Positions 1 through 9,009 of a DNA stretch of 64,000 nt are shown piece after piece. The notes under the pieces are model-generated. The model was not told the origin of the DNA. It ran no database searches and saw nothing but the letters and a program-made list of their open reading frames with translations. Every line of letters starts with the position of its first letter. Positions within the stretch are counted from its first letter, which is position 1. Source of the DNA: Chitinophagales bacterium. Lineage in GTDB: Bacteria; Bacteroidota; Bacteroidia; Chitinophagales; UBA10324. The stretch spans positions 219,137 through 283,136 of the forward strand of contig JAIBAY010000006.1 in the NCBI GenBank assembly GCA_019694975.1, in the 5' to 3' direction. The position numbers were made by a program, and so were the translations under genes.

Positions 1-97
1 GCGAATTCGAAATCATCAACCGCAGCAAATTAGAACCTGACCTTTGTTCACCTACGAGAAAAAGAGCTTGCATACTCGTCTGTTTAATTCTGAAATT
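1..97. other. Left edge of window, no supported gene
   Basis: These 97 bases lie downstream of the chromate transporter stop. One plus-strand frame stays open from base 3 and runs into the transporter gene, so the tail of a truncated plus-strand gene is possible, but it matches nothing I recognise and is too short to call. Confidence 0.3.
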
Positions 98-1354
98 TTA
101 TGGGTATAGAAAAAAACCGATTAATCCGGCTGTGGGAATTATGTAAATCACATCAACATTGTATCTGATGAGCGCAAACAAAGCCCCGCCAAAAATAAGT
201 AATGACGGCCAAAAAGCAGCAACAGATGAATAATCTGTCATTTTTGCCAGCTCCCAGGCCGCGAAAAAGATCATGCCGATCACTCCGCACCGGATACCGC
301 GCAATACAGATTTTGCGACGACTGACTTCTTGAAAAACTCCATGGCCTTGGATGCCACCACCATCAAAATGGCCGGTGGTGTGAAGATGGCAATCGTGGA
401 AAGCAATCCGCCGAGTACTCCTTTTACCTGGAAACCGATGAATGCGGCGGCAATCAGGATGGGGCCAGGCATTACCTGACTGAATGCAATGCCATCTTTG
501 AAACCTGCCTGCGTAACCCAGTGAAATACTTCCACTACATGATGCTGAATGATGGGTATAATCACATATCCGCCACCAAAAAGCATTACGCTCAGTCCGG
601 CAAATGTTTTTACAAGGTTGAAAAGGCTTTTTGGATCCTGCACCGGAATATAAAGCCCTGATGCGAGTACCGCAATCATCAGCAGTACCAGGCTGGTTGT
701 TATAAAAGGAAATTTTGACCGGTCGGGTTTAGGTGCTGCAGCCAGTGCTTTTTTGTCGGTGAATAACAGGTAACCGATGATACCAAAGAGGAGCACCAGT
801 AAAAATGTTATGTAAAGACGATAATCGCGTGGAATAAAGATTAGTGCTGCGATGGCCAGTAATACCAATGCCAGTTCGATCTTGCCTTTCACGTTTTGTT
901 TCGCCATCCTGTAGGCCACGCTAATAATGACAGCGGCTACGGCCGGTACAAATCCCTGGAAGAACCGTTTCACTTCTGTAATATTTCCGTAGATGCCGTA
1001 GAGATAACTTAACAACATCATCAGGATGAAAGAGGGCAGCACTACAGCGATGCCGGCAACAACAGCGCCCCACGGACCCTTCAACTTATTACCCGTGTAT
1101 GCCACCACATTTACAGCCTGTGGGCCGGGTAATAAGCTGGCCAGCGATATGCCATCGAGCATCTCTTCAGGGCTTAGCAGTTTACGTTTTCTGACAATGA
1201 TGCTTTCAACAACAGAAATCAGCGACATAAATCCACCAAAGCCAAGGCAACCTGCTTTTAAAAAAATGGTGAATATGAAGAAAAGTGAAACGGGTTGCTG
1301 AACTTCCGAGTCGGCGCTAACTCCTGCCTGCGGTTGTGGATCCTGGGTAGTCAA
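98..1354 (-). CDS. chrA: Chromate transporter, fused two-domain ChrA type
   Basis: A 418-residue inner-membrane protein of the CHR family, which exports chromate by anion/proton exchange in characterised members. Both halves of the long-chain form are present. The N-terminal CHR domain (about 25-200) carries GFGG at 38-41 and PGPQ at 76-79. The C-terminal CHR domain (about 215-418) carries FGGGY at 259-263 and PGP at 296-298. About ten to twelve hydrophobic segments are visible. The start is an ATG followed by a short polar tail before the first membrane helix. It is the last gene of the minus-strand run, 320 bases downstream of the lytic transglycosylase, so it probably has its own promoter. 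Family assignment is firm. Chromate as the physiological substrate is inferred from the family, since many bacterial ChrA homologues have no tested role. Confidence 0.9.
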   Translation of the reverse strand: MTTQDPQPQAGVSADSEVQQPVSLFFIFTIFLKAGCLGFGGFMSLISVVESIIVRKRKLLSPEEMLDGISLASLLPGPQAVNVVAYTGNKLKGPWGAVVAGIAVVLPSFILMMLLSYLYGIYGNITEVKRFFQGFVPAVAAVIISVAYRMAKQNVKGKIELALVLLAIAALIFIPRDYRLYITFLLVLLFGIIGYLLFTDKKALAAAPKPDRSKFPFITTSLVLLMIAVLASGLYIPVQDPKSLFNLVKTFAGLSVMLFGGGYVIIPIIQHHVVEVFHWVTQAGFKDGIAFSQVMPGPILIAAAFIGFQVKGVLGGLLSTIAIFTPPAILMVVASKAMEFFKKSVVAKSVLRGIRCGVIGMIFFAAWELAKMTDYSSVAAFWPSLLIFGGALFALIRYNVDVIYIIPTAGLIGFFLYP

Positions 1355-1674
1355 AAATTAAAAAATCTAAACGTTCGATGATCAATGTGAGCAATGCCAC
1401 TTGTTACGTGATGCCCCAAAATAAATGCCGCCAAAAGTACACTTATTTCTTTTACAAGTGCAGTCAGATTCTATTTTTACTATCACGCTGAATGATGGTC
1501 ATTGTATGCTGTATTTACATCATGCATGATGCCGTATCATCATGCTTTATTTATTCCCTCCGAGGCAATGCCAACCTTCTTTCACTTTGGCCCGCAAGCT
1601 GCGATGCCGGATGCTGCAGCGTTCAATGCTCCTCTTCTCAATTTCCTGCACATCACAATTCCCGGCTACGGAAA
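1355..1674. other. Intergenic gap upstream of the chromate transporter
   Basis: 320 bases between two minus-strand genes. No credible ORF was found: a 64-codon plus-strand frame here is rich in Cys and Ser and has no recognisable domain. Read on the minus strand, the last 50 bases before the transporter start are AT-rich with a TTG and a TAATTTTTG-like string, a weak promoter candidate with one base too many in the -7 box. Confidence 0.4.
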
Positions 1675-3732
1675 CTAACCTTTTGAACTAAGCCTCAATA
1701 TGGTGCCTGCTTTTAAGTTATTACATTTTGAAGCGCCATTGAGCTTCCTGATCTCTGCCACCGTGGTGCCATGCCGTTGTGCGATATCCCAAAGGGTATC
1801 TCCGTTTCGTGCTTTATAATACACATAGCCTGCAGGTGCTGCAGGTTTTGTTGCGGTTACGGTACTGCCGTTTCCGGCGGTCTTTTTTACTTCACCGTCA
1901 TTTCCGCGGACTTCCACAGACGCAGTAGTATACATCATTTTTTCACCTGCAGGAGTATTGATCTTAAGCTTTTGTCCAATCATTACGGTAGTATTGTTCA
2001 TATTGTTCCATGCCTGAATCTCCGCTATAGTCACTTTATGACTGGCTGCTATTTTGCCAAGGTTGTCGCCTTTTTTCACTGTATATGTAATCGTTGCAGG
2101 CGCCGGAAGAGATTTTGTACTTATTGTTTCATTTGATGTATTGTGTAGTCCGGCTGAATCATGCCCGCTGACAGCTACGGCGATGGAAGTGCTGTCAGCG
2201 ATTTTCGGGTTGTACAATTTAAGTTTCTGGCCGGTTGTGATGGCAGATCCCTGCAGGTTATTCCATGCTTTGATATCCTCAACACTTACGGCCCGGGTAG
2301 CGGCAATTTTATTCAGGTTATCACCCTTTTGAACCGTGTAAGTAATCTTCTTTGCCGAATCATTTTCTGCCGTGGCAATACTGTTATTTTCGTTTGCTAC
2401 GGATTTCGCCACGGGTGAAGGCTTGCTGAAAGCACTGGCAGTGGAAGAAGCTGTACCATGGCCGCTGTTGATTTTCAGTTTCTGGCCAACCCGTATGGTG
2501 GAACTATGCAGGTGATTCCACTTTTTAAGCTGATTAACGGAGACATGATATTTGGCTGCAATCTTTCCAAGGTTATCGCCTTTGCGGACGGTATAAGTGA
2601 AACCGGCGCCCGGGATATATCCTCCTTCAAACACCGCCTTGGCATTAACGGAGTATAGTATGATGGAATCCCTGCTGGCATCAAACAGGGCAATACGGTC
2701 AGCCGGCAGTTTGCAGGCATATGAATAGACGGATCCTCCCGGTATCACGCTGCATTTCAATCCCGGATTCAGAAATTTAAATTCCTCCATGCTTAATCCG
2801 GTGAATTTTGCAATCTGTTCGCATGCCATCTTTTCAGATACATCCACTGTGGTGATAGGTTCAAAGCTGTATTTGGGATATTCCGGAGAAAGCTCATGCA
2901 ATTCATAATACGTCATCACATAGGTTGCAGCGATGAAGGCAGGTACATAGTTTCTTGTTTCGCGTGGAAGGTAATTGCGGATTTCCCAGAAAGTTTTTCC
3001 GCCTGATTGTGAGATGGCGCGGTTAATATTGCCGGGTCCGCAGTTATAGGAAGCAATGGCCAGCAGCCAGTCACCGTAAATGTCATACATTCCCCTGAGG
3101 TACTGTGCGGCGCCTTCTGTCGAACGTATGATATCCTTGCGCTCATCGATATAGGAATTGATGCTGAGTCCGTATTGTTTTGCTGTGCCATACATAAATT
3201 GCCACATGCCGGTTGCTCCTACACGGGAAACAGCATGCGGGTTCAGGGCAGATTCAATAATCGAGAGGTATTTTATTTCCGGCGGAATACCGTATTGTGC
3301 AAATACTTCATCGAAAACCGGAAAATAAATCTTGCTGAGTCCCAGCATTCTTGCTACCTGCTCACGGCGGTTGAGCACATACAGGTTGATATATTTTTTT
3401 ACTTCATCATTATACGTGAGGCTGACCGGCGTAACCAAAGCATTGAGCCGGGCGCTGTAAATGGAATCTTCGTACGTAGGGAAATCTACATTGGCAAATG
3501 AAACCTTAGGTTCCTGCAGGCTGTCTAATTCAGCCAGGTCGTTCTCCACTTCATTGAGAGAGTCGTTATTTTCATACTGATCCGGCAAGACCTGGGGATC
3601 ATTAATCACAGGTTCTTTCGACTGCACCCATGGCGGTTGCTGCGCGTAAGTTGCGTTGCTGAAAAAAACATTGCAGCAAAAGGCGAAGAGAAAAGCTGCA
3701 AGGATCTTTTTAATACGGTCGTTCTTCGTCAT
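1675..3732 (-). CDS. mltD: MltD-like lytic transglycosylase with four LysM domains
   Basis: A 685-residue secreted murein hydrolase that should cleave the MurNAc-GlcNAc bond with formation of 1,6-anhydroMurNAc. A signal peptide covers about 1-30 (hydrophobic core followed by ATYAQ). The SLT (GH23) domain spans about 135-260. Its catalytic Glu is E160 in the motif IIESALNPHAVS, followed by GATGMWQFM at 173-181 and the ASYNCGPGN motif near 227-235. Four LysM peptidoglycan-binding modules follow at about 379-422, 464-506, 549-592 and 637-682, separated by Ser/Thr/Ala-rich linkers. The first three repeats are close to one another (GDNLxKIAA core) while the last is more divergent (GDTLWDIAQ), which suggests internal duplication. 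This is the domain order of MltD proteins in Bacteroidota. The start is ATG with a good signal peptide directly behind it. Confidence 0.93.
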   Translation of the reverse strand: MTKNDRIKKILAAFLFAFCCNVFFSNATYAQQPPWVQSKEPVINDPQVLPDQYENNDSLNEVENDLAELDSLQEPKVSFANVDFPTYEDSIYSARLNALVTPVSLTYNDEVKKYINLYVLNRREQVARMLGLSKIYFPVFDEVFAQYGIPPEIKYLSIIESALNPHAVSRVGATGMWQFMYGTAKQYGLSINSYIDERKDIIRSTEGAAQYLRGMYDIYGDWLLAIASYNCGPGNINRAISQSGGKTFWEIRNYLPRETRNYVPAFIAATYVMTYYELHELSPEYPKYSFEPITTVDVSEKMACEQIAKFTGLSMEEFKFLNPGLKCSVIPGGSVYSYACKLPADRIALFDASRDSIILYSVNAKAVFEGGYIPGAGFTYTVRKGDNLGKIAAKYHVSVNQLKKWNHLHSSTIRVGQKLKINSGHGTASSTASAFSKPSPVAKSVANENNSIATAENDSAKKITYTVQKGDNLNKIAATRAVSVEDIKAWNNLQGSAITTGQKLKLYNPKIADSTSIAVAVSGHDSAGLHNTSNETISTKSLPAPATITYTVKKGDNLGKIAASHKVTIAEIQAWNNMNNTTVMIGQKLKINTPAGEKMMYTTASVEVRGNDGEVKKTAGNGSTVTATKPAAPAGYVYYKARNGDTLWDIAQRHGTTVAEIRKLNGASKCNNLKAGTILRLSSKG

Positions 3733-4163
3733 TACGAGGTGGCAACTACAGCTTTAGTGAGGGAAAGTTTTGCCGCAAAATACGGAAATAATTGCCGGAA
3801 TCAGCCATGAACAGCAATTGTTAGCCGGTGGTTTAACACATGATTAACTATGTTATTGCCTAAAAAGTAAAATGGCAGGCAGTTCGTGATACTATTCTCC
3901 TTAATTATTTACGGTATCAAGTGATTGTCTGTATTCCGGTTGGCCTGTTTCATGTCAGTTGTCACTGGATCAGGCTGCTATCGTGAAAAAGGGTTGAATA
4001 AAAACAGATGAAGGCAGAAATTGTCAGGATCGGTATCTTATAAATGCAAAGTTGCATTTAAAAACTGCTGATCTGATGAAGAAGAAAATTGTCCCTTCGG
4101 CATACGCTGAACATGTTCGTGTGAACGAAAATATAAATAGTGATTGGTATCTAAAAAGCGTGC
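3733..4163. other. 431-bp intergenic region between tatA and mltD
   Basis: No convincing gene. It carries the upstream region of the lytic transglycosylase (minus strand) and the downstream side of tatA. The clearest structure is a perfect 20-base palindrome at 4041-4060, listed separately. A short plus-strand frame overlapping the palindrome and running into tatA antisense has no domain and is treated as noise. Confidence 0.5.
4041..4060. promoter_or_regulatory. Perfect 20-bp palindrome in the tatA-mltD gap
   Basis: Two 9-base arms, TAAATGCAA and TTGCATTTA, are exact reverse complements around a 2-base centre. There is no T-run on either side, so it does not look like an intrinsic terminator. 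With so small a loop it is better read as a binding site for a dimeric protein than as an RNA hairpin. It lies about 310 bases upstream of the lytic transglycosylase start and 100 bases past the tatA stop. Function is unknown. Confidence 0.35.
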
Positions 4164-4376
4164 TTATTCCGGGCGGTCTTTTTTATCGCCTTCTTTCATG
4201 CCATCTTCCAGCTCTTGCTGCACATTGGCTTTTGCGCTGTTGAATTCACGAATACCTTTGCCGATACCGCGCATGAGTTCAGGGATTTTTTTACCGCCAA
4301 ATAACAGCAGGACTGCCAGGAAGATTAATATCCATTCACTGCCACCGGGCATGCTGATTAAGAAGAGAGGTTCCAT
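4164..4376 (-). CDS. tatA: Sec-independent translocase subunit TatA/TatE
   Basis: A 70-residue protein with the TatA layout: a short periplasmic N-terminus, one transmembrane helix at about 14-27, the FGGKKIPEL hinge at about 26-34, an amphipathic helix ([14 protein letters not shown]) and an acidic/basic tail. TatA oligomers form the pore that moves folded proteins across the inner membrane. FGGKKIPEL is the usual Bacteroidota form of the FGxxKLPEL motif. No tatC is adjacent, which is normal in this phylum. It is 240 bases downstream of the Spy-like gene and is probably transcribed alone. Confidence 0.93.
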   Translation of the reverse strand: MEPLFLISMPGGSEWILIFLAVLLLFGGKKIPELMRGIGKGIREFNSAKANVQQELEDGMKEGDKKDRPE

Positions 4377-4619
4377 CGATTGAGCATTTACCCGGTAAAA
4401 GTACTTGAAATATCGGAATCAGGATTGAAGACGGATTTTTCTATTGAAAATATTGCAACGGTTATTACATAGCAAGTATTTGTCAGCAAATGCCGGAAAA
4501 AAAAGGAAACAGAATATCAGATCCAAAAGGTTCACAATGCACATGCAGGCTGATGGATTGTATCGCATGCTGCAGGATATGGAGCATCAGTTCAGACTGA
4601 CGTATAGCCAGCCTGCCGG

Positions 4620-5126
4620 TTAATTTTTCTGACCTGGTGGTTGCATGGGTTTCCCGCCTTTATCCTGCCGCATGTCTTTCAGCAGCGAGATCTTAAAAAG
4701 CTGCTCTGCACGGTATAACTTCGCCACCTTTTTCACAGGCAGTATCTTCTTGAACTCGGTATTGTATTTACGGGCTATATCAAGCTCCTTTTGCCGCGAA
4801 TTAAATTCGTTGTCAATTACCTTGCTGACCTGTTCATCGGTATAGCTGTCGAAATTGATCTTCGCCGACATCAGTTCATTCGCACGGTCTTTACGCAACG
4901 CCTCCAGCTCGTCGCGGTATTTGTTGTAAACGGGCCAGAACACCTGTGCCTCTTCCGGGCTCAGTTGCACTTCATTCGTGATGAAGCCAATGCGCCGCGC
5001 CTCCACTTCGTCTCTCTGATCCTGCGATACAGGTGGCTGTGCCATGGAAAAGGCAGACAGCAGGCAGCATGCTGCGATTATGGCCGGTGACTGCCGGAAA
5101 AGATGAAGAAATCTGTGTGTTAGCAT
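4620..5126 (-). CDS. Spy/CpxP-like periplasmic protein of the sigma-factor module
   Basis: A 168-residue secreted protein. The ATG at 5126 is chosen because it starts a good signal peptide (HLF...ACCLLSAFSMAQ) and lies just after the anti-sigma stop. A start 42 bases further upstream would overlap that gene. The mature part is highly helical and charged, with the phrase LSPEEAQVFWPVYNKYRDEL, which resembles the two-helix Spy/LTXXQ-type proteins common in Bacteroidota. Gene order sigma factor, membrane anti-sigma, Spy-like protein suggests an envelope-stress sensing unit in which this protein acts in the periplasm as sensor or chaperone. That role is inferred from position. The C-terminus is Lys/Gln/Pro-rich. 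Confidence 0.75.
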   Translation of the reverse strand: MLTHRFLHLFRQSPAIIAACCLLSAFSMAQPPVSQDQRDEVEARRIGFITNEVQLSPEEAQVFWPVYNKYRDELEALRKDRANELMSAKINFDSYTDEQVSKVIDNEFNSRQKELDIARKYNTEFKKILPVKKVAKLYRAEQLFKISLLKDMRQDKGGKPMQPPGQKN

Positions 5127-5139
5127 GGGAATTATTTTT

Positions 5140-5751
5140 TTAGATTTCGCTGAGAGATTGTTCGTCAAATTCCATTACATCCATCAAAGAAGGATCCTGC
5201 GGATTCATTGCATCGGTTGCGGCATCAGCAACCTGTTCTTGCAATACAAGGTCAACTATTATGGATTCATCCACATCGGCAACACTTAGCAACAGGCTGC
5301 TTTCCGCGGAGGTTGCTGTTGCCAGTTCCTGCCGGCTGTTATCTTGTTGCGGCTGATAGGTAAATAAGGTAATGGAAGTAATGATCAATGCGGCTACGGA
5401 GGCGGCAGCAAGCCATACTTTCCATTGAATGGAAGGCAGGTGTACAGGATAGCTTTTTATGCGATGGATCTTTTTCGGCTGCCCGCCGATCCGTGAAAGC
5501 ACAACAGCGGGCAACTTATCAAAATAATTTTCCGGGGTTTCAAAAGGATGACCGGCGGCAGTTGTCATGAAGCCGGCAACAGGCTCTTTTCCGGATACGG
5601 CCTGCAGTATAAATTCAGGGGCATTGATAAAATAATCTTCCGGTGCCTGAAAAGGAAGTTCGCGCGGCAGTGTCAAAAGGTAAGGCGATAGTTCTTTTAA
5701 TTCACTGTTTAAGTCTTGCTGCCTGTTCATATTTTGATGCTGCTCTTTCAT
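5140..5751 (-). CDS. Membrane-anchored anti-sigma-factor-like protein
   Basis: A 203-residue protein with one transmembrane segment at about 112-132 (WLAAASVAALIITSITLF), a cytoplasmic N-terminal half and a periplasmic acidic C-terminal tail. The N-terminal half contains a twice-repeated motif, FQAPEDYF at 34-41 and FETPENYF at 70-77, seen in proteins that follow ECF sigma genes in Bacteroidota. I assign the anti-sigma role from the topology and from the gene lying 88 bases behind an ECF sigma factor. No zinc-binding ZAS motif (HxxxCxxC) is present, so it is not the classical ZAS type. A second ATG at codon 8 is an equally possible start. Confidence 0.7.
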   Translation of the reverse strand: MKEQHQNMNRQQDLNSELKELSPYLLTLPRELPFQAPEDYFINAPEFILQAVSGKEPVAGFMTTAAGHPFETPENYFDKLPAVVLSRIGGQPKKIHRIKSYPVHLPSIQWKVWLAAASVAALIITSITLFTYQPQQDNSRQELATATSAESSLLLSVADVDESIIVDLVLQEQVADAATDAMNPQDPSLMDVMEFDEQSLSEI

Positions 5752-5839
5752 TTTTCAGTTGCCGTTGTGGCAATTGTGTACGAATATGAATGTATGGACT
5801 GTCACCTGCATCATTGGTTTAATCACCCGCACCAAATCT

Positions 5840-6415
5840 TTACTGATGATCCAGCATATATTGCTCTACTTTTTTCACCGCATGGTGAAAACTGGCCTTT
5901 AGTGCCCCCACAGAAGTATCGAGCATGCCCGACATCTCTTCATACGGAATCTCATCGTAATAGCGGAGCTGAAATACGAGACGCTGTTTTTCCGGTAAAG
6001 TGAGAATGGCTTCCTGCAGTTGCAGCTGAATGTCATTGCCATTGATGAAATTGCCCGTATGTAATTTATTCATCAGCTCTGTCGACTGCTCCGGCATAGG
6101 CAAGAGACCTTTGCGTTTCTTATGGTCCAGGAAAGTGAGGGTTACATTGGTTGCGATCCGGTAGAGCCAGTAGACAAGTTTCGATTCTCCACGGAAGCCT
6201 GCCAGGCTGTTCCATGCCCTGATAAAAGTTTCCTGCACAAGGTCATTGGCGTCATCGTGGTCTATCACCATACGCCGTATGAACCAGTATATTTTTTTCT
6301 GATCGCGCTTAACAAGCCGGGTAAAGGCTATTTCTTTCCGTTCCGCTTCGCGAAAAGTCTGCAGAATCTCATTGTCGGTTATGAGGTGTTCGATGTCAGG
6401 CGTATGTTCGGGCAA
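5840..6415 (-). CDS. ECF-type RNA polymerase sigma factor
   Basis: A 191-residue sigma-70 family protein of the extracytoplasmic-function class. Region 2 lies at about 35-105, with ANDLVQETFIRAWNSL followed by the WLYRIATNVTLTFLDHKKR stretch that melts and reads the -10 element. Region 4 lies at about 130-185, with LPEKQRLVFQLRYYDEIPYEEMS and a helix-turn-helix around TSVGALKASFHHAVKKV. No long C-terminal extension is present. It heads a three-gene module with a membrane anti-sigma and a Spy-like protein, so it is probably released in response to an envelope signal and likely autoregulates the unit. It is 78 bases downstream of the transketolase C-subunit on the same strand, so read-through is possible. 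Confidence 0.93.
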   Translation of the reverse strand: MPEHTPDIEHLITDNEILQTFREAERKEIAFTRLVKRDQKKIYWFIRRMVIDHDDANDLVQETFIRAWNSLAGFRGESKLVYWLYRIATNVTLTFLDHKKRKGLLPMPEQSTELMNKLHTGNFINGNDIQLQLQEAILTLPEKQRLVFQLRYYDEIPYEEMSGMLDTSVGALKASFHHAVKKVEQYMLDHQ

Positions 6416-6493
6416 GACGAAAGAAATTTACGACAGTAAACAGGCTTATAGAGGAAGCCAGGCAATACATGTAAATGGTTCTTTCTCCCGGTA

Positions 6494-7453
6494 TTATTTT
6501 TTTCTGCCGATTGCTTTCCTCACTGCCGCAACAATATGTGGCGTATCAATCTCATATTTCACCAGCAACTCTTCAGGTTTTCCGCTCTCACCGAAAGAAT
6601 CATTCACCGCTACCATCTCCATCGGAACCGGTTGATGCCGTGCTAATACGCCTGCAATCAAATCGCCTAATCCGCCATACACCTGGTGCTCTTCAGCCGT
6701 TACGGCACAACCCGTTTTGGAGACAGAACTGATGACTGCTTTTTCGTCCAATGGTTTAATCGTATGGATATTGATGACTTCGGCACGGATGCCATCGCCG
6801 GCAAGTATGCGGCTGGCTTCAATGGCTTTCCAAACCATGTGGCCGGTAGCGAAGACCGACACGTCACTGCCGGTAATCAACAGCTGAGCTTTTCCGATTT
6901 CAAATGGGTCGCTTTCCGAAGTAAAGTTGGCCACTTTCGGACGGCCGAAGCGCAGGTAAACAGGCCCTTTATGATCGGCTATCGCAATCGTTGCCGCTTT
7001 GGTCTGATTATAATCGCATGGCACAATCACCATCATGCCGGGCAACATGCGCATAAGTCCGATGTCTTCTAAAATCTGGTGAGTGGCGCCATCTTCTCCA
7101 AGGGTAAGACCGGCATGGGAAGCACAGATCTTTACATTTTTTCCTGAGTACGCAATTGACTGACGGATCTGATCATATACACGCCCGGTGGAAAAATTGG
7201 CAAATGTCCCTGTATAAGGAATTTTTCCGCCTATGGTAAGGCCCGCCGCGATGCCCATCATATTTGCTTCTGCTATACCCACTTGTATGAAGCGGCCGGG
7301 AAATTCTTTGATGAAGGCGTCCATACGCAGCGATCCGGCAAGGTCGGCGGTTAATGCCACCACATCCGGATTTTTCCTGGCCACTTCTACCAGGCCGGCA
7401 CCATAGCCGCCCCTAGTTTCTTTTTTGTCTTTGTCGCTATATTGATCGGTCAT
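6494..7453 (-). CDS. Transketolase, C-terminal subunit (split enzyme)
   Basis: A 319-residue protein corresponding to the pyrimidine-binding and C-terminal domains of transketolase. The catalytic Glu that activates thiamine diphosphate is E62 in GIAEANMMG. The [11 protein letters not shown] motif and the transketolase C-terminal domain (about 190-310) follow. It pairs with the N-terminal subunit encoded at 10505-11347 to exchange two-carbon units between sugar phosphates in the non-oxidative pentose phosphate pathway. In most genomes with the split form the two genes are adjacent. Here they are separated by two VWA genes but stay on the same strand and in the same order. The start ATG leads directly into the conserved fold. 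Confidence 0.93.
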   Translation of the reverse strand: MTDQYSDKDKKETRGGYGAGLVEVARKNPDVVALTADLAGSLRMDAFIKEFPGRFIQVGIAEANMMGIAAGLTIGGKIPYTGTFANFSTGRVYDQIRQSIAYSGKNVKICASHAGLTLGEDGATHQILEDIGLMRMLPGMMVIVPCDYNQTKAATIAIADHKGPVYLRFGRPKVANFTSESDPFEIGKAQLLITGSDVSVFATGHMVWKAIEASRILAGDGIRAEVINIHTIKPLDEKAVISSVSKTGCAVTAEEHQVYGGLGDLIAGVLARHQPVPMEMVAVNDSFGESGKPEELLVKYEIDTPHIVAAVRKAIGRKK

Positions 7454-7545
7454 GTAGAATAAGATTGTAGAGTATTGTTGTGTATGAATGAATAGTTGTT
7501 GTCTTTCCTGTCATTTATCTTCCGGATTTCCGTTTCCAATACGGT

Positions 7546-9009
7546 TTACAATCGTAGTTGTGCAGCTTCACCGCTCCTGATGCGAAACGGTTTGGTAATG
7601 GAATCACCGGCTTTCCCGGATGATTTGGGGCGATAGATGACAAAGTATTCGCCTGCCTGCAAACCTACCAATTCATTAGATAAATTTTCATTGAGCCCGT
7701 AAATTTTTACCAACCTTCCGTTTTCATTCATAAAAATGCCGCCGTACACGGGGATTGATTTCGCAAGGTTAAGTACACCAGGCACATCTATTTTAACAGT
7801 GGTAGTTGTGCTTTGTGTAACGGTCACATTTTTTATCTGCAGCCTTGGAATTGTAAGTACCTCAAGGTCATAATTTCCTGATAAGTACTTTACCGTGGTA
7901 TTCATATCCTGCACCATCTCCGTCCGTGTGCTGCCTGCCAGCCGTACGATACATTTAAGCTTGCTGTTCAGATTGTTGTTGACAGTACTGCTGCTGAGTT
8001 CCACTTTTAAAAATCCCTGTGATGCGGGAATGTTTATTTCATTATCAGTTTTGGCAGAAAAAACCAGGTTGCTTTTGCTGATGGGTGGAATAGTATGTAC
8101 TGCCATATTATAGGTAATTAGAGGATCAACCTGCAGTGTGTCCGGCAGACCGCGATAGTTCAGTGTATGGTAAAAATTATACTTCACCATGCCATCGGTG
8201 GCATCATAAAACGTCATGTCAACATCAGTTTCCAGCGGACGGCCATCAGCATCAAGCAGGTTTACACGCAAGGTGGCAACAGACAATAGTCTTTGTACTA
8301 CTGTCTTCATGATATCAATCAGTGCAGCAGGATGCTCCGCATTATAATAATTGCCGATGCAATCCATCGAAGATTTTGAGGCAGCTTCAAGGTTCAGTCC
8401 TATTACAAATGGCTTCAGGAAGATGTGCTGTTGTTGCAGCATCAACGAAACAGCGCAGGGATCTACGCCACATGATTCTTCTCCGTCGGTAACGAGCAAC
8501 AGGATATTTCTCGCCGATGGATCTTTGGGAAAATCATTCGCCGCCTCCTGAATAGACCGGGCCAGCGGCGTGATGCCTTTCGGCCGAACGGAGAACAATG
8601 AATGACGGATGGCTTCTGCATTTGACGGACCAAATGCCACCTCCAATTTGGTATCGTTGCAGTCATTGTCTGTATTGATACTCTGATGACCATAAACACG
8701 CAAAGCAGTTTGCACATTGGGTATTGCCTGCAATGAATCGGCCAACTCTGCAATAATGCTCCTTGCTGTTTCCATCTTTGTTTTTCCTTCCCACGGGTTG
8801 AGCATGCTTGAAGATGCATCGAGCACAAAGAGGATGCGTGTAATGCTTTTATCTGTTGCAGGAGGTGGCGAGACCCTTGTTTGTGAAAAAATTTCTGTCA
8901 CGAAGCACATGCAGACTAAAAAGATGATCAGCAGAAAAGCACAGCGGCTGCCATGCTGCTGCTGCGAGCGGTACTTTTCGTTTTGTATGATGACTGCCGT
9001 TCGCCTCAC
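7546..9009 (-). CDS. Secreted von Willebrand factor A domain protein (second copy)
   Basis: A 487-residue protein with a signal peptide or anchor in the first 43 residues (hydrophobic core ending near EIFSQ) and a VWA domain at about 57-240. The MIDAS metal site is complete: D64-A-S66-S-S68, T147 in GITPLA and D175 in LVTDGEES. Four to six Cys near 117, 180, 185 and 217 suggest disulfides. The C-terminal half is beta-rich with no recognised domain and may be two Ig-like or carboxypeptidase-regulatory-like modules. It is clearly paralogous to its upstream neighbour over its whole length (for example YGHQS, ITPLARSI, TDGEESC, YNFYHTLNYRGLPDTLQ). Its start ATG overlaps the stop of that gene by 4 bases, so the pair is translationally coupled. 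Partner and ligand are unknown. Confidence 0.85.
   Translation of the reverse strand: MRRTAVIIQNEKYRSQQQHGSRCAFLLIIFLVCMCFVTEIFSQTRVSPPPATDKSITRILFVLDASSSMLNPWEGKTKMETARSIIAELADSLQAIPNVQTALRVYGHQSINTDNDCNDTKLEVAFGPSNAEAIRHSLFSVRPKGITPLARSIQEAANDFPKDPSARNILLLVTDGEESCGVDPCAVSLMLQQQHIFLKPFVIGLNLEAASKSSMDCIGNYYNAEHPAALIDIMKTVVQRLLSVATLRVNLLDADGRPLETDVDMTFYDATDGMVKYNFYHTLNYRGLPDTLQVDPLITYNMAVHTIPPISKSNLVFSAKTDNEINIPASQGFLKVELSSSTVNNNLNSKLKCIVRLAGSTRTEMVQDMNTTVKYLSGNYDLEVLTIPRLQIKNVTVTQSTTTTVKIDVPGVLNLAKSIPVYGGIFMNENGRLVKIYGLNENLSNELVGLQAGEYFVIYRPKSSGKAGDSITKPFRIRSGEAAQLRL

Noticed and set aside
1492..1686. 64-codon plus-strand frame between the chromate transporter and mltD
   Set aside because: Cys- and Ser-rich with no domain, no promoter box, and it runs into the mltD terminus on the opposite strand.
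4537..4623. 28-codon plus-strand ORF between tatA and the Spy-like gene
   Set aside because: Codons look reasonable but there is no promoter, ribosome-binding site or homology that I can point to, and it is antisense to the end of the Spy-like transcript.
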